Shown one piece after another: positions 10,701 through 21,027 of a DNA stretch of 64,000 nt (position 1 is its first letter; every line of letters starts with the position of its first letter). The stretch comes from Erinaceus europaeus. Its lineage: Eukaryota > Chordata > Mammalia > Eulipotyphla > Erinaceidae. Below the pieces are notes generated by a model, which saw only the letters and a program-made list of their open reading frames with translations, was not told the DNA's origin and ran no database searches. Location of the stretch: positions 88,560,161 through 88,624,160 of the forward strand of contig NC_080175.1 of assembly GCF_950295315.1 (NCBI RefSeq), in the 5' to 3' direction. A program made the translations under genes and the position numbers.

Positions 10701-11571
10701 ATATGCACAAATAACACCTGGGAACAATAAAAGGAGATCCCTGGGGGAAGCACACTGTGACAACAATTATGGCAATGAGCGTGACAAGATTAAAAATGGC
10801 CTAGGAGCAGAAGCTGCTGTACCTTTGGGAGGCTTTCAGAAAAAGAGCTTCTTATCACCACTATAGCTTCTCTATTAGCTGGACTCAGACCAAAAACCAG
10901 AATTATGGGTGGCTTATAGTATGAGTGACAGACTGTGGTTTTCACCTAATGATAAAGAGGCCCTACTGCTTACCCTCACCCACAAACCCCCCTGCTTCCA
11001 CTTACAAGCATCCATGATGAATATAGAGGGTGTGTAATTAAATAGCTGATGTTAGGATATATGGGTAGAAGTTAGTAAACTTTCATATAGCTAAAAGTCA
11101 GTGAACTTTCATATATGCAAAGGTTAGCCAGAAGAGAGCCCCCATGTGTATAAGTATTTTACAGCAGATTTCTTTTTTTTTAATATTTATTCCCTTTTGT
11201 TGCCCTTGTTGTTTTATTGTTGTAGTTATTATTGTTGTTGATATTGTCATTGTTGGATAGGACAGAGAGAAATGGAGAGAGGAGAGGAAGACAGAGAGGA
11301 AGAGAAATATAGACACCTGAAGACCTGCTTCACCGCTTGTGAAGTGACTCCCCCACAGGTGGGGAGATGGGGGGGCTTGAACCAGGATCCTTACGCAGGT
11401 CTTTGCACTTTGTGCCATGTGTGCTTAACCCTCTGCACTACCGCCCAACTCCCGATAGCAGATTTCTTTTGGTGGACAGCCTACTATGATCTAGTCAGAC
11501 CCATCCAAGAATGGGCTAAGAAGAATAGCTATTAGATTTAGCTCCAGAGAAAAATGATTATTCATACAGAA
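10701..11571 (+). mobile_element. decayed endogenous retrovirus interior
   Basis: Lies between the 158-bp tandem units and a probable 3' LTR and is interrupted by a SINE at 11177-11456. A short open stretch just after the SINE (11471-11535, tryptophan-rich start, stop TAG at 11533) could be the end of the last retroviral frame. A purine-rich segment then precedes the LTR. No gag, pol or env domain can be named from what remains; the frames are broken. Confidence 0.45.
11177..11456 (-). mobile_element. type A tRNA SINE
   Basis: Complete minus-strand type A copy of the short form. Plus reads the AT tail, CCCTTTTGTTGCCCTTGTTG, the GTT-rich tract, GACAGAGAGAAATGGAGAGA, the CTGCTTCACC core and a head ending CGCCCAACTCCC. 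Perfect 14-bp target-site duplication AGCAGATTTCTTTT at 11163-11176 and 11457-11470. It inserted into retroviral sequence. Confidence 0.93.
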
Positions 11572-12066
11572 TGTCAGAACAGGGAGATGGCCAAAACACA
11601 GATGGTCATTTCAAGGGAACTTTCAGGGGGAAATATAGACTACTCCAGACCAAGGAAACTTTCAAGGGTAGATTTACGCTACCCCAGACCCAAAAAACTT
11701 CGAGGGGAGATCAGGATGCCCCAGACCTAGGGAACTTTTAAAAGAATACATACATGCATACATACATACATACATACTACTACTACTACTAATAATAATA
11801 ATAATGTTGTTTAAGGTTATTCCTGATGTTAATGAAAACAATTATACATGATGTCATCTGTATCCTTGATGTTAATGAAAATAATCTTACATGATGTCAA
11901 CTACATCCGGGCAAAAAGTGTTTCAATAATAAACCTCTGCAGACAGAGGGCAGGGTCACCTCTCTCCAGCACCTGAAGCAGCTGATGTGTCACTCACTTC
12001 TTCATCGCCAACTCCCGCTTTCCTTCAGGGACTCTGAATTACTTTTGCCAGGGCCGGCTCCCGGCA
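11572..12066 (+). mobile_element. probable retroviral 3' LTR
   Basis: About 495 bp starting TGTCAGAACA and ending CTCCCGGCA, i.e. TG...CA ends. The first part holds three imperfect ~38-bp tandem units at about 11617-11731, each with an AACTTTC-like start and a CCAGACC end. These look like U3 enhancer repeats. Next come a CATA/CTA/ATA microsatellite (11750-11806) and two copies of a TGATGTTAATGAAAA...ACATGATGTCA module. AATAAA is at 11928-11933, followed by a GC-richer U5-like end. Boundaries are by eye. Confidence 0.6.
11750..11806. repeat. (CATA)n(CTA)n(ATA)n microsatellite
   Basis: Three adjoining short arrays inside the LTR-like sequence. Confidence 0.95.
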
Positions 12067-12093
12067 TATATCTATATTTATATACATTTTCTG

Positions 12094-12310
12094 GGGCCAG
12101 GTGGTGGCACACCTGATTAAGCACACATGTTACAGTGAGCAAGGATCCAGGTTCCAGTTCAAGCACCCAGTCCCCACCTGCAGGGGGAAAGCTTTGTGAG
12201 TGGTGAAACAGGGCTGCAGGTGTCTCTCTGTCTTTCCCCCCTCTCTAGTTCCCTCTCCTCTTTCAATTCTAGCTATCTCTGTCAAATAGAGATAATTTTT
12301 TAAAAGTTAT
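12094..12310 (+). mobile_element. type B tRNA SINE
   Basis: GGGGCCAGGTGGTGGCACAC head, with the B box region altered by a small insertion (CAGGTTCCAGTTCAAGCACC). Core and CT-rich tail are intact. Confidence 0.88.
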
Positions 12311-12475
12311 ATTTATTTGCCCATTTTTCTCTATTGTCTTGACTTCTCCTTTCACACACACCTATTGCTACTTCAAATAGCCTTCCCCCCGCTTCTCCTT
12401 TGAATACTGAGGGAATTTAAGTCAAGAGCCCTCTGGTCATTTTCCCCTAACATGGTGTAGACTAAAAAAAATTTT
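12311..12475 (-). mobile_element. L1 3'UTR fragment
   Basis: Same segment as 56270-56420: both read CACCTATTGCTA and GAGCCCTCTGGTCAT on plus. Confidence 0.55.
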
Positions 12476-12479
12476 TTAA

Positions 12480-12585
12480 AGATATATATTTTTTAAAGAT
12501 TTTATTTATTTATTCATGAGAAATGATAGGAAAGAGAGAGAAAGAACCAGACATCACTCTGGTACATGTGGGTGTATTTCCAACA
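12480..12585 (-). mobile_element. type D tRNA SINE fragment
   Basis: Plus reads AGATTTTATTTATTTATTCA, then a purine run and CCAGACATCACTCTGGTACA. This is the reverse of the 3' half of the type D copy at 48158-48310 (GTACCAGGGTCCTGTCTGG). The tRNA head is missing. Confidence 0.65.
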
Positions 12586-12812
12586 CCCATGTTTAGTGGG
12601 GAAGCAGTTACAGAAGCCAGACCTTCCATCTTCTGCACCCCATAATGACCCTGGGTCCATGCTTCCAGAGGGATAAAGAATAGGAAAGCTATCAGGTGAG
12701 GGGGTGGGATATGGAGTTCTGGTGGTGGTAATTGTGTGGAGTTGTACCCCTTTTATCCTGTGTTTTTTGTCCGTGTTTCTTTTTTATAAATAAAAATTAA
12801 AAAAAGAAAAAA
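12586..12812 (+). mobile_element. L1 3' end
   Basis: Plus-strand L1 3' terminus containing GACCCTGGGTCCATGCTTCC and GTGTGGAGTTGTACCCC, ending in AAATAAAAATTAAAAAAAG. It abuts the type D fragment. Confidence 0.8.
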
Positions 12813-12814
12813 GT

Positions 12815-13135
12815 AGAAATGGTGGGGACTGCCTAACTCTCTGTAGGGAGGCTGGGTCATCCTACCTTGGCATTTGAGAAAAACTGGTTATGAAATTAGT
12901 GCAGCCTAGAATATTCCTAGCTGTGACTATGAGATCAGATTTACAGGCTCTTGGAGTTTATACTGGCTCTTGTGATAATATGAATGATGGGGTAAACAGT
13001 TAATTGAATTTATATATTTTCTTCCTTCAAGTTTGGGAGCTACTCTCTGCCCTAATCCAGCTTTCTAATCCTATTCTTAACTCTGACACTATCTTCCCAG
13101 ACAACATTTTTAGTCCACCTTTATGTTAGCCACCA
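12815..13135 (+). mobile_element. older L1 3'UTR fragment
   Basis: Collinear with 22060-22400 (plus) and with the reverse of 51890-52210. All share a segment resembling TTTGGGAGCTACTCTCTGCC and a later CCAGACAACA segment. Confidence 0.6.
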
Positions 13136-13149
13136 AATTCAAAGGAAAA

Positions 13150-14160
13150 GGTGAATTAATCATTCTTAATAACTGAGTAGTATTCCATTGTGTATATATA
13201 CCACAAATTCCTCAGCCACTCATCTGTTGCTGTACACCTAGATTGTTTCCATGGTTGGGCTATTACAAATTGTGCTGCTGTGAACATAGGTAGACACAGA
13301 ACTTATTAAATGGTTGTGAGTGGTTCCTTAGGATAGAGCCCCAGGAAAGGAATTACAGTGTCCATTTCTAGCCTTCTGAGAGTTTTTCAGACTGCTCTCC
13401 ACAGGGCTTGGACCAATTCCCACCAGCCGTGCAATAGTGTTTCTTTGCCACGACAGTCTCTGCAATATTTGTTGATACTATGCATTCTGATGTATGACAT
13501 TCCTACAAGAGTGAAGTTGGATCTCATTTTTGCTTTTATTTGCATTTCCCTGACACTCAATGACTTGGAGCATGTTTTATGTCACTTAGCCTTTTGGATC
13601 TTGTCTGATTATGTTGTTCATATTCTCTCTGCATTTTATGAGTGTGGTAATATGTGTTTTTGTTGCTGAGTTTGATGAGCTCTTCATATATTTTGGTTAT
13701 TAGCCTCTTGCCTTATATATGGTATGTGAAGAATTTTTACCTTTCTGTAATGAGTTTTTTTTTTTTTTTTGGGGGGGTAGTATTTTCCTTGCAGAAGCAT
13801 TTCAATTTGATGTAGTCATATTAGTTGTTTTTGTTTTTGTCTTCTATACAATAATTTGTAGCATTGACTATGCCTATAAAAGTTAGATGGAAAGAGATTT
13901 ACCAGTATTTTCTTCTAAGTATTTGATATTTTCTGGTCTAGTATCCAAGTCCTTGATCCATTTGGAGCTTACTTTTATGTGTGGTGAAATGTAGTAGTTC
14001 AGTTTCATTCTTCTGCATGTTTCACCCAATTTTTCCAACACCATTTGTTGTAAAGACTCTCTTTCCTTCATGTAATTAGATTACCATACATATGGGGACT
14101 TATTACTAGGCTCTCAATTATATTCCACTGGTCACAGTGTCTATTTTTGATTCAAAGACA
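13150..14160 (-). pseudogene. L1 ORF2 C-terminal remnant
   Basis: On minus this is the distal ORF2 region. It runs from the segment beyond the reverse transcriptase (around 14160) to the C-terminal end, where plus-strand GAGTAGTATTCCATTGTGTA (near 13180) is the reverse of the [14 protein letters not shown] ending. Multiple stops and frameshifts break it; a 62-codon piece (13883-14071) is the longest recognisable frame. No 3'UTR follows, so it is 3' truncated or rearranged. Confidence 0.75.
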
Positions 14161-14164
14161 GATT

Positions 14165-14665
14165 TATCAACTTTTCTAGGAAAGTATTAATTTTATAAAC
14201 TCTTCCTATTTGTGACTTTCACAAGATTGTTATGATTGTGTGCAGCCTTGGAAATTTAATAAATCCAGTTTCGTATGATTAATGTTTTATCAGTGAGCTT
14301 TGTAAAAATCTCAATAGGAAAAACATAGAAATGGTAAAAGAACTTTGAAAGTATAAGTTTTGTGCAAGTAGTGTATAACATATAATATACGACAAACGTA
14401 GCAAGAGAATCACAGTTATAGGACTTTGTATAAACTATCAGCATGACCGTTTAAATATCCACCACAAAAATGATGTTGTAATGGTTGATGAGTTGGTTCC
14501 ACATGTAAAGCATAGTCTTGATAAATGTGAAGCTGTTGGTTTGATAATCTATACTGTATATGCCAAAGCAGTGCTCTTCTCGCCCTCACACCCACATAAT
14601 AAATCTTAAAAAAAGAAAAATACCAAAGAGCAAGTGATTTTAAAGATGTTAGTTATGCTCATAAT
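14165..14665. other. unique AT-rich DNA, nothing recognised
   Basis: No repeat family or coding signal recognised. Confidence 0.4.
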
Positions 14666-14678
14666 GAGTATGTCTCTT

Positions 14679-14946
14679 TCTTTTTGTTGCCCTTGTTGTT
14701 TATCATCTTCATTGTTGTTATTATTGTTGTTATTGCTGTCGTTGTTGGATAGGACAGAAAGAAATGTAGAGAGGAAGGGAAGACAGAGAGGGGGAGAGAA
14801 AGACAGACACCTGCAGACCTGCTTCATTGCTGGTGAGGCAAACCCCCTGCAGGTGGGGAGCCCAGGGTTCGAACTGGGATCCTTATGCCTGTCCTTGTGC
14901 TTTGAGCCACGTGCTCTTAACCCACTGTGCCACTGCCTGGCTCCCC
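14679..14946 (-). mobile_element. type A tRNA SINE
   Basis: Complete short-form type A copy on minus with an intact B box (plus GGTTCGAACTGGGATCC). Perfect 13-bp target-site duplication GAGTATGTCTCTT at 14666-14678 and 14947-14959. ORFs on both strands across it are SINE translations. Confidence 0.93.
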
Positions 14947-14959
14947 GAGTATGTCTCTT

Positions 14960-15344
14960 GTGACAAAGCAGGTGCATCTGTACACATGAGCTATTTTACA
15001 ACCTTTACAATTAAATTAAAATAATAATCAATAATTTTAAAGTAAAAAGTGAAAGCTAGCAATATTAAATTTGATACTCTATATGTTGAAACTAAATATA
15101 GAAAATTCACTGTTGTTATACTTTTGCTTAATGAAAGCTTGGTCTTGATTCCTGATGGTTAATAGAATACACTATTATATTTAATTTATATCAAAATGAA
15201 ATTAATCTTCTGAAATTTAAGCAGCATTATTAAATAAAAATGTAAACGTTTTTCCTTGGGACAAATATCTTTTTAAAAATAAACTGAGTCTAAACAAAGC
15301 AGTTTAGTGTAAGTTATAAGCTCAATAATGCAAGCCTTCAATAT
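14960..15344. other. unique AT-rich DNA, nothing recognised
   Basis: Very AT-rich; no repeat family or coding signal seen. Confidence 0.4.
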
Positions 15345-15359
15345 CTCAGAGTAAATTTT

Positions 15360-15592
15360 TAAAAAATATTTTTTAATATTTATTTTATTTATTTATTCCC
15401 TTTTGTTGCCCTTGGTGTTTTATTGTTGTAGTTATTATTGTTGTTGTCGTTGTTGGATAGGACAGAGAGAAATGGAGAGAGGAGGGGAAGACAGAGAAGA
15501 GGAGAGAAAGATAGACACCTGCAGACCGCCTGCGAAGCGACTCCCCTGCAGGTGGGGAGCCGGGGTTCGAACCGGGATCCTTATGCCGGTCT
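15360..15592 (-). mobile_element. type A tRNA SINE, 5' truncated
   Basis: Minus-strand type A with an intact tail, core and B box (GGTTCGAACCGGGATCC on plus), but it stops at CTTATGCCGGT. The A-box part of the tRNA head is missing. A target-site duplication CTCAGAGTAAATTTT / CTCGGAGTAAATTTT (15345-15359, 15593-15607) nevertheless flanks it, so the truncation happened at insertion. Confidence 0.9.
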
Positions 15593-15910
15593 CTCGGAGT
15601 AAATTTTATGGAAGTATCGAGTAGTTTTTTTAAATATAGGTTATTGACTAGGCTGAATTACTTCAAACATAAGATTTCTATGTTCTACAAACAACAGTTT
15701 ATTTACCTTTGGCTCACTATATCTATTTCTTGAAACTACAGTGGAGAACTGTTGAGTTTGAATGTGACACATTAAGACAGATTTCATGTATCACTGATAT
15801 GATAATAAAATTTGCCTACATTCTTTTGAGACAAAATTACCAGAAATGTTAACTTATCTTCATTAAAAAAAATTCCATATCTTCACCTGCATATCTCCAC
15901 CGAAATATCT

Positions 15911-16861
15911 CTTTTTTTCTTTCCTGGGGTGGGGGGCAATGGTTTACAGTTGACAATAGTATATAGTAGTTCGTACATGTAACATTTCTCAGTTTTTCCA
16001 TATAACAATTTAACCCCCTCTAGGTCTTCCTCTGCCATCGTTCTAGGACCTGAACCATTCCCCCAAACCCGGAGTCTTTATTTTGGTGCAATACACCAAC
16101 TCCAGTCCAAGATCTGCTTTGTATTTTCCCTTCTGTCAATGAGTGGGATCATCCCATATTAATGCTTCTCTTTCTAGCTGATCTCACCTAACATAATTTC
16201 TTCAAGCTCCATTCAAGATTAGATGAAGAAGGTGAATTCACCATTTTTAATAGCTGAGTAGTATTCCATTGGGTATATAGATCACAACTTTCTCAGCCAC
16301 TCATCTATTGTTGGACACCTGGGTTGCTTCCAGGTTTTGGCTATTACAAACTGTTCTGCTATGAACATAGGTAGACACAGATCTTTTTGAATGGTTGTGT
16401 GTGGTTCCTTTGTATATATCCCTAGGAGAGGAATTGCAGAGTCATAGAATAGGTCCACTTCTATCCTTCTGAGAGTTCTCCAGACTGCTCTCCACAGAGG
16501 TTGGACTGATTTACATTCCCAGCAGTGCAGGAGGGTTCCTTTGTCCCCACAAGCTCTGCAGCATCTGCTCTTGCTATCCTTTCTGATGTATGACATTCTT
16601 ACAGGAGTGAAGTGGTATCTAATTGTTGTCTTTATTTTGCATTTTTCAGACAATAACTTGGAGCATTTTTTCATATGTCTGATATCCTTTTGGATCTCTT
16701 TGGTGAATATCTGTTCATTTCTTCTCCCCACTTTTAGATGGGGTCATTTTGTCGTTGTTGCTAAATTTGTTGAGCTCTTTATATATTTTGGTTATTAGCC
16801 TCTTATATAATGTATGACACATAAAGATTTTTCTCCCCGTCTTTAAGGGGTTTTCCACCCA
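15911..16861 (-). pseudogene. L1 ORF2 C-terminus plus part of 3'UTR
   Basis: On minus, ORF2's C-terminal domain (about 16860 to 16150) is followed by 3'UTR to a tail near 15911-15920. The 149-codon frame 16282-16731 covers the zinc-knuckle region (CRACGDKGTLLHC, C-x3-C-x7-H) and ends in a CPTIDEWLRKL-type motif. The last Cys of the knuckle falls in a WECK-like segment. The frame is broken on both sides. A short possible target-site duplication AAATATCT lies at 15903 and 16862. Confidence 0.8.
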
Positions 16862-16976
16862 AAATATCTTGAGACCCAGGAGCCAAATATATATATAATT
16901 ATTCCTTCAAAACTGAATGAATAAATTCATAACAGTTTCAAAAGGCTGTATCAAAAATATACAGTGTGTGTGTGTG

Positions 16977-17006
16977 TTTACAGAGAGAGAAAAATCTCTC
17001 TGTAAA
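16977..17006. repeat. perfect 12-bp inverted repeat
   Basis: TTTACAGAGAGA and TCTCTCTGTAAA are separated by 6 nt (GAAAAA), directly after a short (GT)n run. Confidence 0.95.
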
Positions 17007-17094
17007 TAGAAATAATTAATTGAAATATAAATATTGACGTAAAAGTAAAAATAATGATAAATATATAACTAACTGAACTCGCCTTCTAAGAAAG

Positions 17095-17268
17095 ACTCTG
17101 ATGGGCAGTGGTGCAGTAAAATAGAGCCTATAGCAATTGCATTGATTTGATAGGAGAGAGAAATTAAAAGGTGAATTTCCCGTCCCAGAAGGTAGGGACC
17201 TGCATCTTGAACCTGAGTCCTTTCACATTGTAATGTGTGCCTCAACCAATCACACCACATTCTGGCCC
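17095..17268 (-). mobile_element. old type B-like SINE
   Basis: Diverged minus-strand copy: plus reads AGGTAGGGACCTGCATCTTG, CCTGAGTCCTTTCACATTGT and CAACCAATCACACCACATTC, the reverse of a type B core and head. Confidence 0.6.
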
Positions 17269-17654
17269 CAGGAAAATTACCTTACACTGAAATGCCAGAT
17301 AGTAAATATAAAACAAAAGATCAACATTGAAAAATCATAATGTGATAACCTTTGGAGTAATGATTAATTCAGAAAAGATTTGTAAATAGGTATTAAAAAC
17401 ATTGGGCACTGTCTTATGAAGACAATCTTACACAGCCTCCAAGTAATTCCTCATGAAGGATATAGCATTAAGAAAATAGGGAGAGAAAGCAATTTTGCAA
17501 TGGTGAAACCTAATAGATACCACCTCAATCAAGTGACCGACATAAAAAAATGAAGCTTTAAAATCTTGAAATATATAAAGAACGAGATACTATTAAATGT
17601 ATCCATTGCATTTGAAATTGTATTTAATCTTTGTCATTGCTCAAGGACTGCAAA

Positions 17655-17806
17655 AGCCTGTTTTTTGTTTTTCAGATAGAAAGAGCCTGAGAGAGATCCC
17701 CCCCTACCCCCCAGTGTACTTGCATGTGGATTACAGGGGCCTTGAAACTGGGTCAGAGCGATGGCAAAGCAACCATCCTCCCAACTGATCTATCCAGCTC
17801 TCCCAC
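17655..17806 (-). mobile_element. old SINE remnant
   Basis: Ends on plus in a reversed tRNA-head-like CTGATCTATCCAGCTCTCCC. Family not assignable. Confidence 0.4.
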
Positions 17807-17926
17807 TTTGTCCTTTTTTTTTTTTTTTAATAATTTATTTTATTTGTTACACAGGAAATAACAAGACAGAGTTTTAGATGAGAGAAAGACAGATGATAAA
17901 CAGACAAACAGATAAAGAAATTAGAG

Positions 17927-18216
17927 GGAGTTGGGCGGTAGCATAGTGGGTTAAGTGCACGTGGTGCAAAGCACAAGGACCAGCATAAGGATCCCAGTTC
18001 AAGCCCTGGCTTCCCACCTGCAGGGGGTTCACTTCACAGGCAGTGAGGCAGGTCTGCAGGTGTCTGTCTTTCTCTCCCCCTCTCTGCCTTCCCCTCTTCT
18101 CTCCATTTCTCTCTGTCCTCTCCAACAACGATGATATCGACAATAGCTACAGCAAAAATAAACACAAGGGCAACAAAAAGGAAATAAATAAATAAATATT
18201 TAAAAACAAAAAAGAT
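17927..18216 (+). mobile_element. type A tRNA SINE inside an older SINE
   Basis: GGAGTTGGGCGGTAGCATAG head (A-box-like), CCCACCTGCAGGGGGTTCAC core, CCATTTCTCTCTGTCC and an ACAAGGGCAACAAAAAGGAA tail ending AAATAAATATTT. Flanked by ATTAGAG repeats (17920-17926, 18217-18223). It splits an older minus-strand SINE whose halves lie at about 17830-17919 and 18224-18300. Confidence 0.9.
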
Positions 18217-18321
18217 ATTAGAGTTACCTCTAGTGTATGTGGCAGTTAGGATCAAACTGCAGGTCTCAGTCATGCAAGTTCTGTGTTCTACCAGCTGGGC
18301 TCTTTAATGGTGTGCTTAATT

Positions 18322-18355
18322 ACTTTAAAATCAATTAAATAATTGATTTTAAAGT
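18322..18355. repeat. perfect 15-bp inverted repeat
   Basis: ACTTTAAAATCAATT and its exact reverse complement flank a 4-nt loop (AAAT). It lies just beyond the older SINE remnant, in unique DNA. Confidence 0.97.
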
Positions 18356-19248
18356 GACTTTACATAGACTATGTGTTCCCTCTGCATGTTAGTCCTGACA
18401 GTCTCTAGTAAGCTTTTTTGCAAACATGGCACTATTTGGAAAGAAGCTGTGCATTTGTTTAATTTATAGTCATCTCTTCATTATTCAGGATTGGCTGCAG
18501 TGTATGAATTATCCAAACCTCTCTTTAATCCATCTGCTTCCTGTTGGCAGCTCTTTGGAGAGTTTTCCTGTTTGTTCCATCACGGAAACTTCTGTACTTA
18601 CATCATCATTAATCTCCCCTCACTCCCTATTTATTTTCTCTTCTCTAAACCAAATATACCTTGTAATTGAATGAAGAAATTTTCTTCTTCATTCCTGTGA
18701 TGCAGTAGTAATGAAATAGTCCTAACACCTGCACCACAAACCTCACCAACCCTGATGTAGTAGGATTTTTCAGGTGTAAACAATAACAACAAATATATTT
18801 CTTCTTTTCTCTTAAAAAATCAAAGATTGATATTTTTCAAATTTTCTTTTTGCATGAAGTCATGTAATAGTCATTACTTCTTTAGAAGTCATTTAGTGGT
18901 CCACCATATTACTTTTGACTCTTCAAACTTTTTTCTTGCCCTCTCCCCTTTTTGGTGAATCAATGAGGTACAGTATAATTGTTGACACGGGTAGAGTTTC
19001 TCATTTCTCTATGATAGGTGTTTGCAAAACGGTCTCAGCTCCAAGTAAGGTCCTCTTCTTAAAAATCCTTTTGGGCTTTTTGTCCTGGTTCATTTCTCTG
19101 ATTTTTCTTCTTGGTTTAACCACTTTATACAGTGATTTATGAGGCCCCTCTCTCCATACTTTTCAATCTATTGATCACTCTTGCTTGGATTGACTTATGT
19201 CTAAGTAAGGTACTTACAGAGTTGATAGTTGTAGAAATTAACAGTAGT
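18356..19248. other. unique DNA, nothing recognised
   Basis: No repeat family or coding signal defended; short ORFs have no recognisable content. Confidence 0.4.
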
Positions 19249-19262
19249 TTCAATGCTATCTT

Positions 19263-20184
19263 TTTTTTTTATTCTCCCCAGAGTCTTTTACTTTGGTGCA
19301 ATACTCCAATTCCATTTCAGGTTCGACTTGTGTTTTCTTTTCTAATCTTGTTTTTCAACTTCGGCCTGAGAGTGAGATCATCCCATATTCATCCTTCTGT
19401 TTCTGACTTATTTCACTCAACATGATTTTTTCAAGGTCCATCCAAGATCGGCTGAAAATGGTGAAGTCACCATTTTTTACAGCTGAGTAGTATTCCATTG
19501 TGTATATATACCACAACTTGCTCAGCCACTCATCTGTTGTTGGACACCTGGGTTGCTTCCAGGTTTTGGCTATTACAAATTGTGCTACCAAGAACATATG
19601 TGTACACAGATCTTTTTGGATGGATGTGTTGGGTTCCTTAGGATATATCCCCAGGAGGGGAATTGCAGGGTCATAGGGTAGGTCCATTTCTAGCCTTCTG
19701 AGAGTTCTCCAGACTGTTCTCCACAGAGGTTGGACCAATTGACATTCCCACCAGCAGTGCAGGAGGGTTCTTTTGACCCCACACCCTCTCCAGCATTTGC
19801 TGCTGTTACCTTTTCTGATGTATGACATTCTCACAGGAGTGAAGTGATATCTCATTGTTGTCTTGATTTGCATTTCTCTGACAATCAGAGACTTGGAGCA
19901 TTTTTTCATGTGTTTCTCGGCCTTTTGGATCTCTTCTGTGGTGAATATTCTGTCCAAGTCCTCCCCCCATTTTTGGATGGGGTTATTTGTTGTCTTATTA
20001 TTGAGTCTGGCAAGCTCTTTATATATGTTGGTTATTAAACTCTTATCTGATGTATGGCATGTAAAGATCTTCTCCCATTCTGTGAGGGGTCTCTTGGTTT
20101 GGGTAGTGGTTTCTTTTGCTGTGAAGAAGCTTTTTAATTTGATGTAGTCCTATAGGTTTATACTTGCCTTAGTCTTCCTTGTAA
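19263..20184 (-). pseudogene. 5'-truncated L1, ORF2 C-terminus, very short 3'UTR
   Basis: On minus this is ORF2's last ~270 codons, then a poly(A) tail (T run 19261-19270). The 200-codon frame 19355-19957 is open through the zinc knuckle ([19 protein letters not shown]-x3-C-x7-H-x4-C) to a normal ORF2 end. Frames upstream are shifted. A 14-bp duplication TTCAATGCTATCTT (19249-19262, 20185-20198) proves both ends. Less than 100 bp of 3'UTR is present, whereas the 30-kb copy has ~1.35 kb, so this RNA was probably polyadenylated early. Confidence 0.9.
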
Positions 20185-20340
20185 TTCAATGCTATCTTAA
20201 TCGCTGAGTTGAAGCACAGTGGCCCTTAAAACCTCTTTTGTTCTTTCTTTTCCCTGTAGGCTATGGGAGCCTGAGGGCTCATTTTTACTATGAGTAGGCT
20301 TTTTAGCTTAATCACTCACTCCTGACCAAGATGTAAATCA

Positions 20341-20460
20341 GGGTGGGGGAGAAATAGCACAGCGGTTATGCAAAGAGACTCCCAAGCCTCAAGGATCCAA
20401 AGCCCCAGGCTCAATTCAGCAATTCTGACAACAGCCAAAGCCAAGCCAGGCAGCACTGTG
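20341..20460 (+). mobile_element. type C SINE
   Basis: GGGTGGGGGAGAAATAGCAC is the family's 'ggggctggagagatagcataatggttatgcaaa' head in diverged form, then a degraded CTCAATTCAGC B-box-like part. Related copies lie at 32526 and 35787. Confidence 0.6.
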
Positions 20461-20995
20461 AGTTCCCAAACAAATCCCATTTATACTGTATGGATTCTGG
20501 GGGAATTATTCACTGTGTCTTCCAACTCATCTGGAGAACAATATGGAAAGGCTCCCACTATACAGCCCCACCTCTAGCCCACCAGGGTGTAGACCTTCTC
20601 CTGAGTTTCCCAGCCAGTTCTCTGTCCCTCCTCACTCCCCATGTCAGCATGGGGCCTCCTGGCTGCTGCTCCAGCCTCCTCTGAGAGGGGCAGTAGCAAT
20701 GGAGACTCACAGTTGCATTTGGTGGGCCTTAGGGGGGTACTCTCCAACTCTCAGCAATCTTTTTGTTGGTAAAACAGACTGGAAGATGCCTCAGCTGGCA
20801 AACTGCCTGACTGTTACCAGCCACTCTGGAGTAGATACAGGCTTTAGCCACAGGAATCTCTCCTTAGGCTCTTCTGTGTCAATGAGCCACAAATATTTAC
20901 ACTCACTGTGATTTGGTGGATTCCCCAAGGAAGTTCTAGTCTTGTCTTGCTGCAATCCCAACTGATTTGCTTTGATATTCCTAGTTGAATGGGGA
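20461..20995. other. GC-richer unassigned segment
   Basis: About 530 bp, visibly more GC-rich than its surroundings, with a 122-codon plus ORF (20543-20911). The translation (many Ser, Pro, His, Leu) shows no domain and I see no splice signals framing it. It could be an L1 5'UTR or another repeat I do not recognise. Confidence 0.35.
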
Positions 20996-21027
20996 GAGGA
21001 GAGGAGTCCTTAAAATTCCTTTGTAGA

